This document shows, one piece after another, positions 1 through 9,891 of a stretch of 64,000 bases of DNA. Position 1 is the stretch's first letter; every line of letters starts with the position of its first letter. The translations under genes were made by a program, and so were the position numbers. Source of the stretch: Pectobacterium carotovorum (GTDB lineage: Bacteria > Pseudomonadota > Gammaproteobacteria > Enterobacterales > Enterobacteriaceae); NCBI RefSeq assembly GCF_900129615.1, contig NZ_FQWI01000001.1, positions 186,001-250,000 of the forward strand, given 5' to 3'. Below the pieces are notes generated by a model, which was given only the letters and a program-made list of their open reading frames with translations, was not told where the DNA came from and did not search any database.

Positions 1-969
1 GCTGACCTTGCCGTCGTCCGGATTCAACGTAATTTTACTTAGCGTGCCGACTTCCAGCCCCTGATACATCAGCGGGGTGCGGCCTTCGGATAGGCTGTCG
101 CCAGAAGGTAAGTCCAGCGTAATTTTCACACCGCGCTGGCTTTGTGCCAGATCGGGGTAGAGGCGGTAGGATTGCTCGGCACTGGCATCCTCGCTCTCTT
201 CCGGCGAATCGAACGCGATCGCACCGTTAACCAACGCCGCCAGATTTTCCATCTCAATTTTTGCGCCGCTGACGCTGATGTCGGCATTAAAGCCGGACAC
301 ATTCCAGAAGCGGCTGTTCTTCTTCACCAGATGGGTAAAGCGGCGTTCCACCAGCACGTCAATCATCACACCGCGGCGATCCTGAGAAACCGTGTAATCG
401 TAGACTTTCCCTACCGGAATTTTACGGTAATAAACCAGTGAGCCGGTATTCAGTGAACCCAGATCGTCCGCATGGAGATGAATCAGCAGTTCCCCGGTAT
501 TCACGCGGTATTTGGGTTGTGTATCCAGTGCAGAAAAGTGCTCTTGCGGCTCGCCAGAACCGGGCATCATCCCGATGTAATTACCGCCCACCAGCGCATC
601 CAGCCCTGAAACCCCAGCGAGAGACGCCTTCGGGGTCACCAGCCAGAACTGTGTGCCGCTGCGTAACGCTTCCTTCATATCGCTTTTGATACTGGTTTCG
701 ACCTGTATGGTGCGCAGATCTTCACTCAGCTTGATATTTTGCACGGTACCGACTTCAACGCCCTGATAGCGCACGGGCGTACGCCCGGCGACAATGCCGT
801 CAGCGGAGACAAAATCGATGGTGACCGTGGTGCCGCGCTCCTGCTGATTGGTGTAAATCAGCCAGCCAGCAATCATCAACGCAATCAGCGGCAGTAGCCA
901 AAAGGGCGACAGGCGGCGTTTGTTCTTCACGGTAGCTTCAGTTGGTGTCCCAGGCGTATTATCTTGCAT
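1..969 (-). CDS. letB: LetB/YebT, MCE-domain lipid transport protein (N-terminal part)
   Basis: Partial gene; the C-terminus runs off the left edge. The 323 visible residues start with a basic stretch and one membrane anchor (about residues 18-40), followed by repeated MCE domains recognisable by the recurring pattern G(I/T)..G.TP(V/L).YQG(V/L)EVG at about residues 55-80 and 285-310. Family knowledge: LetB is a periplasm-spanning tube of seven stacked MCE rings that carries phospholipids between the inner and outer membranes, working with LetA. The start 2 bp after the letA stop and the close match to E. coli YebT favour LetB over the three-MCE paralogue PqiB. The domain count cannot be confirmed from this fragment. 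Confidence 0.9.
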   Translation of the reverse strand, partial: MQDNTPGTPTEATVKNKRRLSPFWLLPLIALMIAGWLIYTNQQERGTTVTIDFVSADGIVAGRTPVRYQGVEVGTVQNIKLSEDLRTIQVETSIKSDMKEALRSGTQFWLVTPKASLAGVSGLDALVGGNYIGMMPGSGEPQEHFSALDTQPKYRVNTGELLIHLHADDLGSLNTGSLVYYRKIPVGKVYDYTVSQDRRGVMIDVLVERRFTHLVKKNSRFWNVSGFNADISVSGAKIEMENLAALVNGAIAFDSPEESEDASAEQSYRLYPDLAQSQRGVKITLDLPSGDSLSEGRTPLMYQGLEVGTLSKITLNPDDGKVS

Positions 970-971
970 TG

Positions 972-2252
972 TTATTCCACATCAGTGTTATCCCACATCA
1001 GTCGGCTATCCAGCCATTCAACGGCAAGGATAGTGAGAATCACCGCCGCGCCAAAGTAAAAAGCAGCAGGCCCCATGGTGAAAGCGAGTAATTGATCGCG
1101 GTTGACGAGCGACATCGTCAGAGCAATCACGAATAAATCGAGCATGGACCAGCGGCCGATCCAACGGATAACGCGCAGCATCTTCATGCGCATCATTATG
1201 TTGCCTTCCGATCGGAGATGGATACTCACCAGCAGCCCGAACAGCACAATAACCTTAGTAAACGGCACCAGAATACTGGCGATAAAGACCACCAGCGCGA
1301 TCGGAACATTGCCTGAGGCAAGCGAAAGAATACCGGAAAAAATCGTGTCCTCCGTACGCGCACCGTTGACATAAATAATCGATATGGGCAACAGGTTAGC
1401 GGGGAACAGTAAAACGATAGAAGCAATGAGCGCTGCCCAGGATTTTTGCAGGCTTTGCCGCTGACGCAAGCGAAGAGGAATATGGCAACGGGGGCAGCGC
1501 CCCCGGTTGTCGGGTGAACTGGTGAAATGGCAGGAAAGGCAGATTCGGTAGCGATCCGGCGAAATCAACGGTCTCATGCGCGGATAAAACCGCTGCCAAA
1601 GCTGGTCGGTATTTAAGTGAATCAGCGTCAACAGGCTTAAGATCATCAGCGCCAGAAAGGCGACCAGCCCGATTCCCGCCTGAACATCCGCGAATTCACG
1701 GACTTTGATTGCGGCAACGGCCATGCCGACCAGATAGATATCCAACATCATCCACTCTTTTAGCCGTTCTAGCATGAGCAGGATGGGGCGAAGGTTCATC
1801 CCGATTCGGGGAGCAAAAAACAGGTAGAGCAGAGAAAAAACCAGCGTCAGCGGTGCGCCAACGGTACAGAAGGCGACCATGCTTGCCGTGAGCGGATGCC
1901 CTTGACGGGTGATTTGCCAAATGCCTTCAAACAGGCTGGCATTGATGGTGACGCCCAGCAATCGAATACTGATCAACGGTTCAGTGAAGGCAAACGGCAT
2001 CAGTACCAGCATGGCGACGGCCATCGCAGCCAGCCGAGAAATATTCCAATCTCGGCCTGAACTGACTTTGGCATCGCAGCGTGGACAATTCGCCGTCTGG
2101 GTTCGCTTCAACGGCGGCAGCGCAAAAAAGGCATCGCATTCCGGGCAGCGATGATAGCGATCGACCGCAGGTACGGCACTTTTCGATCCCCCGGTTAACG
2201 GCGGCCGGGGAGAAGGAAACGGCGCAGGGCTGGCTATACTCTGTATTTTCAT
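972..2252 (-). CDS. letA: LetA/YebS, PqiA-family membrane partner of LetB
   Basis: A 426-residue integral membrane protein of the PqiA family. Two zinc-ribbon-like cysteine motifs are visible: CPEC...CPRC (Cys36, 39, 56, 59) and a CLSC...CPRC pair near residue 240. Each precedes a block of four or so hydrophobic helices, giving the duplicated PqiA architecture. It matches E. coli YebS in length and motifs. It is thought to load or energise lipid movement into the LetB tunnel. letB follows 2 bp later, so the two form an operon, as in E. coli. The gene is divergent from msrC. Confidence 0.93.
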   Translation of the reverse strand: MKIQSIASPAPFPSPRPPLTGGSKSAVPAVDRYHRCPECDAFFALPPLKRTQTANCPRCDAKVSSGRDWNISRLAAMAVAMLVLMPFAFTEPLISIRLLGVTINASLFEGIWQITRQGHPLTASMVAFCTVGAPLTLVFSLLYLFFAPRIGMNLRPILLMLERLKEWMMLDIYLVGMAVAAIKVREFADVQAGIGLVAFLALMILSLLTLIHLNTDQLWQRFYPRMRPLISPDRYRICLSCHFTSSPDNRGRCPRCHIPLRLRQRQSLQKSWAALIASIVLLFPANLLPISIIYVNGARTEDTIFSGILSLASGNVPIALVVFIASILVPFTKVIVLFGLLVSIHLRSEGNIMMRMKMLRVIRWIGRWSMLDLFVIALTMSLVNRDQLLAFTMGPAAFYFGAAVILTILAVEWLDSRLMWDNTDVE

Positions 2253-2533
2253 CTTTCCTGCGATCCGATAGAAAGTGTTAGTCTACGATGGATAACGTAT
2301 TCACAGCTATTCAGTGTAACTGAAGGCTAACTGAATGATAAATTCATAAAAGGATATGATCTCTGACCGATATTATTTTACAGGTGGAAATAGCACGATA
2401 TGCACGACAGCGGTACAGTAAAGCGGATGATTCTTCGCGCGAAGGCGCTAATCTTATGGCATTCTGTAACCGATGCTAATGCAGTTTGTGCGGGAATGGT
2501 TCGCACTGTTTTGAAAAGACAACGATATATTTT

Positions 2534-3040
2534 ATGAATAAACAAGAATTTTATCAGGATCTCATCCGCGACATGTCATCGCTTATCGCGGATGAAAACC
2601 GTTTTATTACGATTTTATCAAACAGTAGTGCGCTGCTGTTTGAGCGTTTGGATGGGGTTAACTGGGCAGGGTTTTACCTGTTGGATAACGACACGCTTTT
2701 CCTGGGACCGTTTCAGGGCAAGGTTGCTTGTGTGCGTATTCCGGTTGGCAAAGGTGTATGCGGTACGGCAATAGCTGAAAATCGCATTCAACGTGTGGAT
2801 GATGTCCATGCGTTCCCTGGTCATATCGCCTGTGATGCCGCGAGTAATGCTGAAATTGTGCTACCGCTTGTCGTTAACGGGCAACCGATTGGCGTTCTGG
2901 ATATTGACAGTACCCTTTATCAGCGTTTTGACGCAGATGATGAAGAAGGGCTGAAGGCCGTGGTGAGCGTACTTTGTGCTCAACTGGAAGCGAGCGATGT
3001 GATGACATTCATCAATTCTCTCACGTTGAGACAAGGTTAA
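2534..3040 (+). CDS. msrC: Free methionine-(R)-sulfoxide reductase (GAF domain)
   Basis: A 168-residue single-GAF-domain enzyme, the YebR/fRMsr family, reducing free Met-R-sulfoxide to methionine in the cytoplasm with thioredoxin. The three conserved cysteines are at Cys66, Cys76 and Cys100, with the same spacing (10 and 24 residues) as the catalytic set in E. coli. An upstream in-frame start at 2486 is possible, but the ATG at 2534 (MNKQEFY) matches the family N-terminus and is chosen. It sits in the E. coli-like context letBA < > msrC-proQ-prc. Confidence 0.93.
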   Translation: MNKQEFYQDLIRDMSSLIADENRFITILSNSSALLFERLDGVNWAGFYLLDNDTLFLGPFQGKVACVRIPVGKGVCGTAIAENRIQRVDDVHAFPGHIACDAASNAEIVLPLVVNGQPIGVLDIDSTLYQRFDADDEEGLKAVVSVLCAQLEASDVMTFINSLTLRQG

Positions 3041-3124
3041 CGTGGCAATTGCCGATGGCGTCATTATAATGACGCCTGTTCATGCCTGCGCCGGTTGGCA
3101 AACCCGTTGTAATCAGGAAATTTC

Positions 3125-3883
3125 ATGGAAAATCAACCTAAGTTGAACAGTAGTAAAGAAGTCATTGCCTTTTTGGCAGAGCGATTCCCGCTTTGTTTCA
3201 CCACTGAAGGTGAAACTCGTCCGTTAAAGATCGGTATTTTTCAGGATCTTGTTGAGCGTGTGCCGGAGTCCGATAACGTCAGTAAGACGCAATTACGCTC
3301 TGCGCTGCGTCTTTACACCTCAAGCTGGCGGTATCTGTACGGTGTAAAATTGGGTGCCCAACGTGTGGATCTGGATGGTAACCCATGCGGTGAGTTGGAA
3401 CAGCAGCATGTCGATCATGCTCGTAAGCAGTTGGAAGAAGCTAAAGCACGAGTTCAGGCTCAGCGTGCTGAGCAACAGGCGAAAAAACGTGAAGCGGCCG
3501 GAGAATCGGCAGAAGCGGCGCGTACCCCTCGTCCCGCTCAGAAACGTGCGCCGCGCCGTGATGCTTCAAACAATGCATCCCAAAACCGTGGATCCCAAAA
3601 CAGCGCATCACGTAAACCACGTCAGCCTTCTTCCGGCCAATCGCAGTCCTCTTCTCAGCAATCCGCTAATGCTCAATCTCGTCAGGCAAAGCCTGCCAGC
3701 AATGAGCCTCAACGGGTAGCGGTTACGGATGTTTCCAAACTGCAAATCGGTCAGGAAATCAAAGTCAGAGCCGGCAAAGACGCCATGGATGCCACCGTGC
3801 TTGAAATTGCCAAAGGCGAAGTCAGAGTACAATTGGCTTCTGGACTGGCAATGATTGTACGCGCAGAACACTTGCAGTTCTGA
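3125..3883 (+). CDS. proQ: RNA chaperone ProQ
   Basis: A 252-residue global RNA-binding protein of the FinO/ProQ family. The N-terminal FinO-like domain (about residues 1-125) carries the typical [14 protein letters not shown] start. A long Gln/Ser/Arg/Ala-rich linker (about 125-190) is longer than in E. coli ProQ (232 residues in total). The C-terminal Tudor-like domain ends with [10 protein letters not shown]. The known role is binding 3' ends of mRNAs and small RNAs and tuning osmoregulatory ProP. prc starts 19 bp downstream, so the two are probably co-transcribed. Confidence 0.95.
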   Translation: MENQPKLNSSKEVIAFLAERFPLCFTTEGETRPLKIGIFQDLVERVPESDNVSKTQLRSALRLYTSSWRYLYGVKLGAQRVDLDGNPCGELEQQHVDHARKQLEEAKARVQAQRAEQQAKKREAAGESAEAARTPRPAQKRAPRRDASNNASQNRGSQNSASRKPRQPSSGQSQSSSQQSANAQSRQAKPASNEPQRVAVTDVSKLQIGQEIKVRAGKDAMDATVLEIAKGEVRVQLASGLAMIVRAEHLQF

Positions 3884-3902
3884 TACGGAGGCCAACCTGG
3901 GC

Positions 3903-5918
3903 ATGAACAACTTAGTCAAAATAACCGCCATCGCAGGCTTACTGCTGGCGGGCTCTAGTTTTGCAAATGAAAACATGACGCGTGTTGAACAGATTCCTCA
4001 GCTACATCAGGAACCTCAACATGCTACCGTTAGCGACAGGGTGGCCTCACGTTTCCTGCGTTCGCACTATCGCCAGTTTATGCTGGATGCGCAGTTCTCT
4101 GAGAAAATTTTTAACCGCTACCTCAATATGCTGGACTACAGTCACAACGTGCTGTTGGCCTCTGATGTGGCACAATTTTCCGGGCAAAAAGCCCAGTTGG
4201 GCGACGCGCTGAAATCCGGTCAACTGGATGTTCCGTACGCGTTGTACAATCTGGCGCAGAAGCGTCGGTTTGAGCGTTTTCAATATGCACTGTCGCTGCT
4301 GGATAAACCGGTCGATCTGACGGGCAATGAGACGTTTGAACTCGATCGCAGCAAAGCCCCTTGGCCGCAGAACGTGGGTGAACTTAACCGCCTGTGGGAT
4401 GCCAAGGTAAAATATGACTGGCTCAGCCTGAAGCTGACCGGTAAAGATGATAAAGACATCAAAGAGACGCTGACCAAGCGTTACCAATTTGCGATTCGTC
4501 GTCTGGCGCAGAGCAACAGCGAAGATGTTTTCCAACTCGTCATGAACGCCTTTGCGCGTGAAATTGACCCGCACACCAGCTACCTGTCACCGCGTAACAC
4601 CGAGCAATTCAATACCGAAATGAGCCTGTCGCTCGAAGGGATTGGTGCGGTGCTGCAGATGGATGACGACTACACCATGATCAATTCCATGGTGCCCGGT
4701 GGTCCGGCAGCGAAAAGCAAAAACATTACCGTCGGTGACCGCGTGGTTGGCGTAGGCCAAAACGGCAAGCCGATGGTGGATGTTATCGGCTGGCGTCTGG
4801 ATGATGTTGTTGCGCTGATTAAAGGGCCGAAAGGCAGTAAGGTGCGTCTGGAAATCCTGCCTGCGGGCAAGGGGACGAAAACCCGCATTGTCACGCTGAC
4901 GCGTGAACGCATTCGCCTTGAAGACCGCGCGGTTAAAATGTCCGTCAAGACGGTCGGCAAGGATAAAGTCGGCGTGCTGGATATCCCCGGTTTCTATGTC
5001 GGCCTGACGGATGACGTGAAAGTTCAGCTTCAGAAGCTGGAAAAACAGAACGTCAGCAGCATTGTGATTGACTTACGGACTAACGGCGGCGGCGCGCTGA
5101 CGGAAGCAGTAGGGCTTTCTGGTCTGTTTATCCCCGGCGGCCCTGTGGTTCAGGTGCGTGATAACAATGGCAAAGTGCGCGAAGACAGCGACACCGACGG
5201 CATTGTCTATTACAAAGGCCCGCTGGTGGTGCTGGTAGACCGCTTCAGTGCTTCCGCTTCTGAGATCTTCGCGGCGGCAATGCAGGATTATGGCCGCGCT
5301 TTAATCGTGGGTGAGCCGACGTTTGGTAAAGGCACCGTGCAGCAGTATCGCTCGCTGAATCGGATTTACGATCAGATGCTGCGTCCTGACTGGCCAGCGC
5401 TGGGTTCCGTGCAATATACGATTCAGAAATTCTATCGCATTGACGGCGGCAGCACGCAGATGAAAGGTGTGACGCCTGACGTGATGATGCCAACCGGCAC
5501 GGAAACGGTAGATACCGGTGAGAAGTTTGAAGACAACGCGCTACCGTGGGACAGCATCAAAGCGGCCAACTACACGAAGAGCGGCGATCTGAAGGCACTG
5601 ATTAGCAAACTGAATGAACATCATCAGGAGCGTATCGCTAAAGATCCTGAGTTCCAGTATGTGGCGCAAGATATTGCCCGCTACAACGCGCTGAAGGATA
5701 AGCGCAATCTCGTGTCGCTCAATCTGGCCCAGCGCGAGAAAGAGAATGACGATGATGAAGCGATGCGTCTGAAGCGGATTAACGATCGACTGGCGAGAGA
5801 AGGTAAAAAACCGCTCAAATCGCTGGAAGATCTGCCGAAAGACTATCAGGCACCCGATCCTTATCTGGATGAAACGGTGAAAATCGCTAACGATTTGGCG
5901 CAGGAAGAGAAAGAGTAA
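3903..5918 (+). CDS. prc: Tail-specific periplasmic protease Prc (Tsp)
   Basis: A 671-residue periplasmic carboxy-terminal processing protease. A signal peptide covers about residues 1-21 (ends SSFA). A PDZ domain lies around residues 235-325, then the S41 catalytic domain with nucleophile Ser near residue 450 (FSASASEIF) and Lys near 475 (FGKGTVQQ), a Ser-Lys dyad. In E. coli it trims FtsI and degrades MepS with NlpI. The ATG at 3903 is chosen over an in-frame upstream codon at 3855 because it begins the signal peptide and matches E. coli. In E. coli htpX follows directly; here htpX lies 32 kb away at 37978. Confidence 0.96.
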   Translation: MNNLVKITAIAGLLLAGSSFANENMTRVEQIPQLHQEPQHATVSDRVASRFLRSHYRQFMLDAQFSEKIFNRYLNMLDYSHNVLLASDVAQFSGQKAQLGDALKSGQLDVPYALYNLAQKRRFERFQYALSLLDKPVDLTGNETFELDRSKAPWPQNVGELNRLWDAKVKYDWLSLKLTGKDDKDIKETLTKRYQFAIRRLAQSNSEDVFQLVMNAFAREIDPHTSYLSPRNTEQFNTEMSLSLEGIGAVLQMDDDYTMINSMVPGGPAAKSKNITVGDRVVGVGQNGKPMVDVIGWRLDDVVALIKGPKGSKVRLEILPAGKGTKTRIVTLTRERIRLEDRAVKMSVKTVGKDKVGVLDIPGFYVGLTDDVKVQLQKLEKQNVSSIVIDLRTNGGGALTEAVGLSGLFIPGGPVVQVRDNNGKVREDSDTDGIVYYKGPLVVLVDRFSASASEIFAAAMQDYGRALIVGEPTFGKGTVQQYRSLNRIYDQMLRPDWPALGSVQYTIQKFYRIDGGSTQMKGVTPDVMMPTGTETVDTGEKFEDNALPWDSIKAANYTKSGDLKALISKLNEHHQERIAKDPEFQYVAQDIARYNALKDKRNLVSLNLAQREKENDDDEAMRLKRINDRLAREGKKPLKSLEDLPKDYQAPDPYLDETVKIANDLAQEEKE

Positions 5919-5966
5919 AGCGTAAAAAGTAATACGTTAAAATCGTTCTGATCATCTGAGATCATC

Positions 5967-6007
5967 AAGCGCCTTGTGGGTTTATCCAACAGGGCGCTTT
6001 TTTTTTG
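5967..6007 (+). terminator. Rho-independent terminator after prc
   Basis: A stem AGCGCC..GGCGCT, extended by TTGT/AACA pairing, is followed by a run of eight or more T. It lies 50 bp after the prc stop. Confidence 0.8.
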
Positions 6008-6081
6008 AACCTGATCGTTGTTTTTGACGATGGTTGTTGTTGAGTGTTACAGGATGACCGCGCTGTACCGTCAATGACGGA

Positions 6082-6948
6082 TTAACGAATCTTGGTTGGC
6101 GAACAGCCAAAACGATTTTTAAACCGTTCGGAAAAACGCGCTGAGGATTTATACCCACAGGCTTCGGCCAGACGTTGCATACTCCATGATGTCGTCTGTA
6201 CCAGCATCATCGCGTGTTGCATGCGCGTCTCCAGCAACAGCACTTCAAAGCGTGTCTGCTCGGCGGATAACCTCCGGCGCAGCGTGGCTTCGCTCATCGC
6301 CAGTCGTCGCCCCGCAGACTGCGCGGTCCAGTGGCGCTCCGGCTCTTCGCTGATAAGCGTACGTAGCTGAGCGGTAACGCCGGGCTGTGGCGGTACGCCA
6401 AAGCGGTATCCCCGTTCCGACAGCACAAGCAGCATATCCATCAGCCGCAGTTCGAGACGTGATGCATTGAGCTTGTTGCTCGTTATTCCTTCAACCAGAT
6501 GTTGTAATGTGCTGATAAGATCGTCATCCAGCGCGAGAGTAGTGAAGGGGCGCGGAGGATAAGTCGGAACGCATTCATCAGGATAGCGATGATAAAAACG
6601 CGCCAAAAGCGTGGGCGAAAATGTCAGAAAGATTGACCGGAAAGCGGAGTCGTGACCACCGGGCATTTTCGTCAAATCGGCACTTGCGTCAGGTGTAATC
6701 AGGCAGAGCTGAGACGATGTGTCGATAACCGTCGCTGTATCCTGCTCAAGAATGGTTAATTGGCCAGAGAGAACCAGCAGGAGCGTGGCCTCATAGAAAT
6801 GGAAACACGTTGTCTGCTGCGGTGTACGCAAGTGGGGCTGAGCGAGTGCGCACAGGCCATACCGTTGCAGCGGCTGGCCTGATGGCAATCGCCAGTCCGC
6901 CTCTGCAATGAGAGACGGAGAAGCGGGGCGTAAAGCGGTCACGCTCAT
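6082..6948 (-). CDS. AraC-family transcriptional regulator
   Basis: A 288-residue regulator. The C-terminal 100 residues form a double helix-turn-helix AraC/XylS domain: first helix pair around MSEATLRRRLSAE, second around LAEACGYKSSARFSERFKNRFGCSPTKIR. The N-terminal half is a probable cupin-like sensing domain with no recognisable ligand motif. It starts 44 bp after the PEBP-family gene on the same strand, so the two may be co-transcribed. The target is unknown; local control of the neighbouring gene is only an inference. Confidence 0.85.
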   Translation of the reverse strand: MSVTALRPASPSLIAEADWRLPSGQPLQRYGLCALAQPHLRTPQQTTCFHFYEATLLLVLSGQLTILEQDTATVIDTSSQLCLITPDASADLTKMPGGHDSAFRSIFLTFSPTLLARFYHRYPDECVPTYPPRPFTTLALDDDLISTLQHLVEGITSNKLNASRLELRLMDMLLVLSERGYRFGVPPQPGVTAQLRTLISEEPERHWTAQSAGRRLAMSEATLRRRLSAEQTRFEVLLLETRMQHAMMLVQTTSWSMQRLAEACGYKSSARFSERFKNRFGCSPTKIR

Positions 6949-6992
6949 AGCCAGCCATTCTTATAACAAGTCATTATCATAACTTATTGTTA

Positions 6993-7625
6993 TCACAACA
7001 ATGCGGGATTCAGCGTATACAGCCCGGTGAGTGTCGCTTCTGCCAATACTGGCGCGCTAGCCAGCGCAGCGCGGACATTCGCTCCATTAAGCTCACCTTC
7101 TATTGCTAAAACAGGCGTCGCGATAGCGTAGAGAGTGAAGATGTAATGGTGGACGATCGCATCGTTCCACGGTGGGCAAGGGCCATCATAACCATAGTAG
7201 GTGCCATTCATCTGCTCATCGCTGGCGAACCAGGCGGTGTAATCGTTGACGCCGTGTCGGATCCCTGTCGGTGCATCCGGGCCTGCTTTACCACGTGGCG
7301 TGATGCCAGTGGAATGAGAGGCGGCAGGAATTTCATTGACGCTGGCTGGAATATCGAGCAATAGCCAATGGTAGAAATCGACACGCGGTAGAGAAGCGCT
7401 CACCTCGCGGCCTTCCTGATTCACATCGTCACCCCGGCTGGGGACATCCGGATCGTGGCAGATCAATACGAAAGACTGTGTCCCTTCGGGCGCGCCGTGC
7501 CAGGCAAGGTGGGGATTGTGGTTAGAAGACAGCGCAATGTGGCTAGTTGCGTCCGGTACAGCAAAGGCAAATTCGCCCGGGATAGTTTCGCCGTCCTGAA
7601 AACTGTGGCTGGAGAGTTGCAGCAT
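6993..7625 (-). CDS. YbhB/YbcL-type PEBP family protein
   Basis: A 210-residue phosphatidylethanolamine-binding/Raf-kinase-inhibitor-like protein. Family signatures are visible: a DPD(V/A)P motif near residue 60 (HDPDVPS) and a YYGYDGPCPPWND-like GP.PP loop with HHY.F(T/R)LYA near residues 145-170. It carries an extra acidic/polar insert after DPDVPS compared with E. coli YbhB, and has no signal peptide. Start chosen at 7625, preceded by AAGGAG, rather than the longer frame to 7685. The function of bacterial PEBP proteins is poorly defined. Confidence 0.85.
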   Translation of the reverse strand: MLQLSSHSFQDGETIPGEFAFAVPDATSHIALSSNHNPHLAWHGAPEGTQSFVLICHDPDVPSRGDDVNQEGREVSASLPRVDFYHWLLLDIPASVNEIPAASHSTGITPRGKAGPDAPTGIRHGVNDYTAWFASDEQMNGTYYGYDGPCPPWNDAIVHHYIFTLYAIATPVLAIEGELNGANVRAALASAPVLAEATLTGLYTLNPALL

Positions 7626-7767
7626 GGTGGTACTCCTTATCGTGATTCCGGTGGGTGTGGAATCATTATAGAAGAAGCCGAACATAATTATTTTCCTAAT
7701 ACCGTCAGGATAATGCTTTTGGCTGTCAATTTGAGGGCTTGAGATATTATTGCTCGCTAATCGATAT

Positions 7768-7797
7768 GAAAAAAACGGCTTCCGATAAGGGAAGCCG
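7768..7797 (-). terminator. Terminator after potD
   Basis: On the minus strand a CGGCTTCC stem with a six-base loop is followed by a run of seven T. It lies 40 bp past the potD stop. Confidence 0.8.
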
Positions 7798-7836
7798 CCG
7801 TGACTTAGCCGATCTGCATCGCGATAGCGTGCGCGA

Positions 7837-8880
7837 TTAACGACCCGCTTTTAGCTGCTGGAAGTAGGTTTCATACAGCGTGCTGGCGCTGCCGACGTCG
7901 TTCTGCCATTCGCCTTTCGCGATGGTTTCATCATCCGGGTACAGTGTTTTGTCCCCTGAAACCTCCGGTGGCAGTAATTTTTTCGCTGCCAGATTCGGCG
8001 TCGGGTAGCCGATAGTTTCCGCGACCTGTGCTGCTACTTCCGGGCGCAGCAGGAAGTCGATCAGCTTCATTGCGCCGTCAACGTTTTTGGCGTTGGCCGG
8101 AATCGCCAGACTGTCCATCCAGAAGATACCGCCTTCTTTGGGCCAAATGACATCCAGCGGTGTACCTGCCTGACGTGCCACGTAGGCAGAACCGTTCCAC
8201 ACCATACCCAAATTGACTTCACCTTCGATGAACGGGTTGCCGGGGTTGTCTGAGTTGAACGTCAGCACGTTCGGCATCAGGGCTTGCAGCTCTTTATAGG
8301 CCGCCTCAATCTCTTTAGGGTCAGTGGTATTCGCGGAGTAACCCAGTTTACGCAGGGCGATTTGGAACACCTCACGCGCGTCGTCCGTCAGCAGCAGGCT
8401 GTTTTTGTACTTGGTATCCCACAGATCGGCCCAACGGGTGACGCTGGCAGGGTCAATCATTTCATGATTAATACCAATCGCCGTTGCGCCCCAAATATAG
8501 GGAATGGAGTAGTCGTTATTTGGGTCGAAGGATTTGTGCAACAGATTCGGATCGAGATTATGGAAATTGCTGAGCTTGCTGGTATCAATCTTTTGCAGCA
8601 TGCCTTCTTTGCTCATCTTAGAGATGAAATAAGTCGAAGGCACGACTAAATCGTAAGCGCCATCCTTATAGGTCTTCAGCTTGGCATACATACTCTCGTT
8701 GGATTCATAGGTGGAGTAAATCACCTTGATGCCCGTTTCTTTAGTGAACTGTTCCAACAGGCCCGGCGGCACATATTCGGTCCAGTTATAGAAATAGAGC
8801 GTTTTGCTGTCGTCGGCATTGGCGGTGCTGATGCCAAACGCCATTGCGCAGGCTGCCAGTAGGTGTGGCCACTTTTTCAT
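7837..8880 (-). CDS. potD: Spermidine/putrescine-binding periplasmic protein PotD
   Basis: A 347-residue periplasmic solute-binding protein with a Sec signal peptide (about residues 1-22, ending STANA). The mature start LYFYNWTEYVPPGLLEQF is characteristic of PotD/PotF. It delivers polyamines to the PotBC permease driven by PotA. Gene order potA-potB-potC-potD is as in E. coli. Here, however, potC and potD are separated by 234 bp containing a palindromic repeat, whereas E. coli potC and potD are adjacent. Confidence 0.95.
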   Translation of the reverse strand: MKKWPHLLAACAMAFGISTANADDSKTLYFYNWTEYVPPGLLEQFTKETGIKVIYSTYESNESMYAKLKTYKDGAYDLVVPSTYFISKMSKEGMLQKIDTSKLSNFHNLDPNLLHKSFDPNNDYSIPYIWGATAIGINHEMIDPASVTRWADLWDTKYKNSLLLTDDAREVFQIALRKLGYSANTTDPKEIEAAYKELQALMPNVLTFNSDNPGNPFIEGEVNLGMVWNGSAYVARQAGTPLDVIWPKEGGIFWMDSLAIPANAKNVDGAMKLIDFLLRPEVAAQVAETIGYPTPNLAAKKLLPPEVSGDKTLYPDDETIAKGEWQNDVGSASTLYETYFQQLKAGR

Positions 8881-8924
8881 TATGTTTACCTCCTTACGAG
8901 TCCCAAAGGAAATACCCGCCTGGA

Positions 8925-9064
8925 ACCTATCCCATTAGGCTATTTTGTTTGCCATTTTGAACCAGGGCAGTGCTCGAAATCCTCACGTACTACGTGTACG
9001 CTCCGGTTTCTGTGCGCTGTCCGTGTCCAAACTGGCTGCACCAATAACGCCTACTGGAATAGGT
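8925..9064. repeat. 140-bp imperfect palindromic (MITE-like) repeat between potC and potD
   Basis: The ends are near-perfect 16-bp inverted repeats: ACCTATCCCATTAGGC at 8925-8940 against the reverse complement of 9049-9064 (14 of 16 match). Internal arms also pair: GCCATTTTGAACC near 8952 against the complement of the GTCCAAACTGGC stretch near 9025-9036. Its centre is the ACGTAC/GTGTACG dyad at about 8986-9002. The whole unit can fold as one long hairpin in the pot transcript. It has no coding capacity and resembles small palindromic intergenic repeats of enterobacteria, though I cannot assign it to a named family. Confidence 0.75.
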
Positions 9065-9114
9065 CCTTACAAGCAGATATGAAAATAACAGTATTCATCG
9101 TGCTTACCGCAACC

Positions 9115-9891
9115 TTATTTTCCGGTGCGGTCGCGTAAAATCAGCTGGCTACTGAGCACCAGCACGAGCGATAGAATCAGCAAAATCGTTGCCAGCGCGT
9201 TGACTTCAGGGGAGACGCCGACCTTCACCATCGAGTAAATCTTCAACGGTAGAATCTCATACGCGGGCCCGGTGACAAACGAGGACACCACCACGTCATC
9301 CATCGACAGCGTAAAGCTGAGCAGCCAACTGGCGGCTACTGCCGGCATAGCTAGCGGTAGAATGATTTTGCGCAGAATAATCACTTCGCTAGCACCCAAA
9401 TCGCGCGCGGCTTCCAGCATCCGCACGTCAAAGCCTTTCAGGCGCGAATAGACGGTCACCACCACAAACGGCAGGCAGAACGTGATGTGGGAAAACAGCA
9501 GCGACCAGAATCCAAGCGATATGCCCAGCAGCATGAAGAGCACCAGCAGTGAAATCGCCATCACGATATCCGGCGACATCATCACCACGAACAGCATGCC
9601 GCCGACAAAAGGTTTGCCGCGAAAGCGGTAGCGATACAGCGCGACGGCCGTCAGGGAGCCAATCATCGTGGCGAACGTCGCGGAAAAAACGGCCATCGTC
9701 AGTGAGTGTTGCGCGGCCTGGAGCAGGCTGTCGTTGTTTATCAGCAGCCGATACCAGTCTAGTGTAAATCCCTGCCAGTTGATGCCGAAACGCGCTTGGT
9801 TAAACGAGTTCACGATCAGAATAACGATCGGGATGTACAGGTAAGCGTAAATGATGGACATAAATCCACCGCGGATTAAGCGTCCGGTCAT
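9115..9891 (-). CDS. potC: Spermidine/putrescine ABC transporter permease PotC
   Basis: A 258-residue inner-membrane permease with six predicted helices and the binding-protein-dependent EAA loop ([10 protein letters not shown]...LPLAMP, about residues 170-195) that contacts the PotA ATPase. It is close to E. coli PotC throughout but about six residues shorter at the C-terminus. It overlaps potB by 4 bp. The gap to potD is unusual; see the palindromic repeat. Confidence 0.95.
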   Translation of the reverse strand: MTGRLIRGGFMSIIYAYLYIPIVILIVNSFNQARFGINWQGFTLDWYRLLINNDSLLQAAQHSLTMAVFSATFATMIGSLTAVALYRYRFRGKPFVGGMLFVVMMSPDIVMAISLLVLFMLLGISLGFWSLLFSHITFCLPFVVVTVYSRLKGFDVRMLEAARDLGASEVIILRKIILPLAMPAVAASWLLSFTLSMDDVVVSSFVTGPAYEILPLKIYSMVKVGVSPEVNALATILLILSLVLVLSSQLILRDRTGK

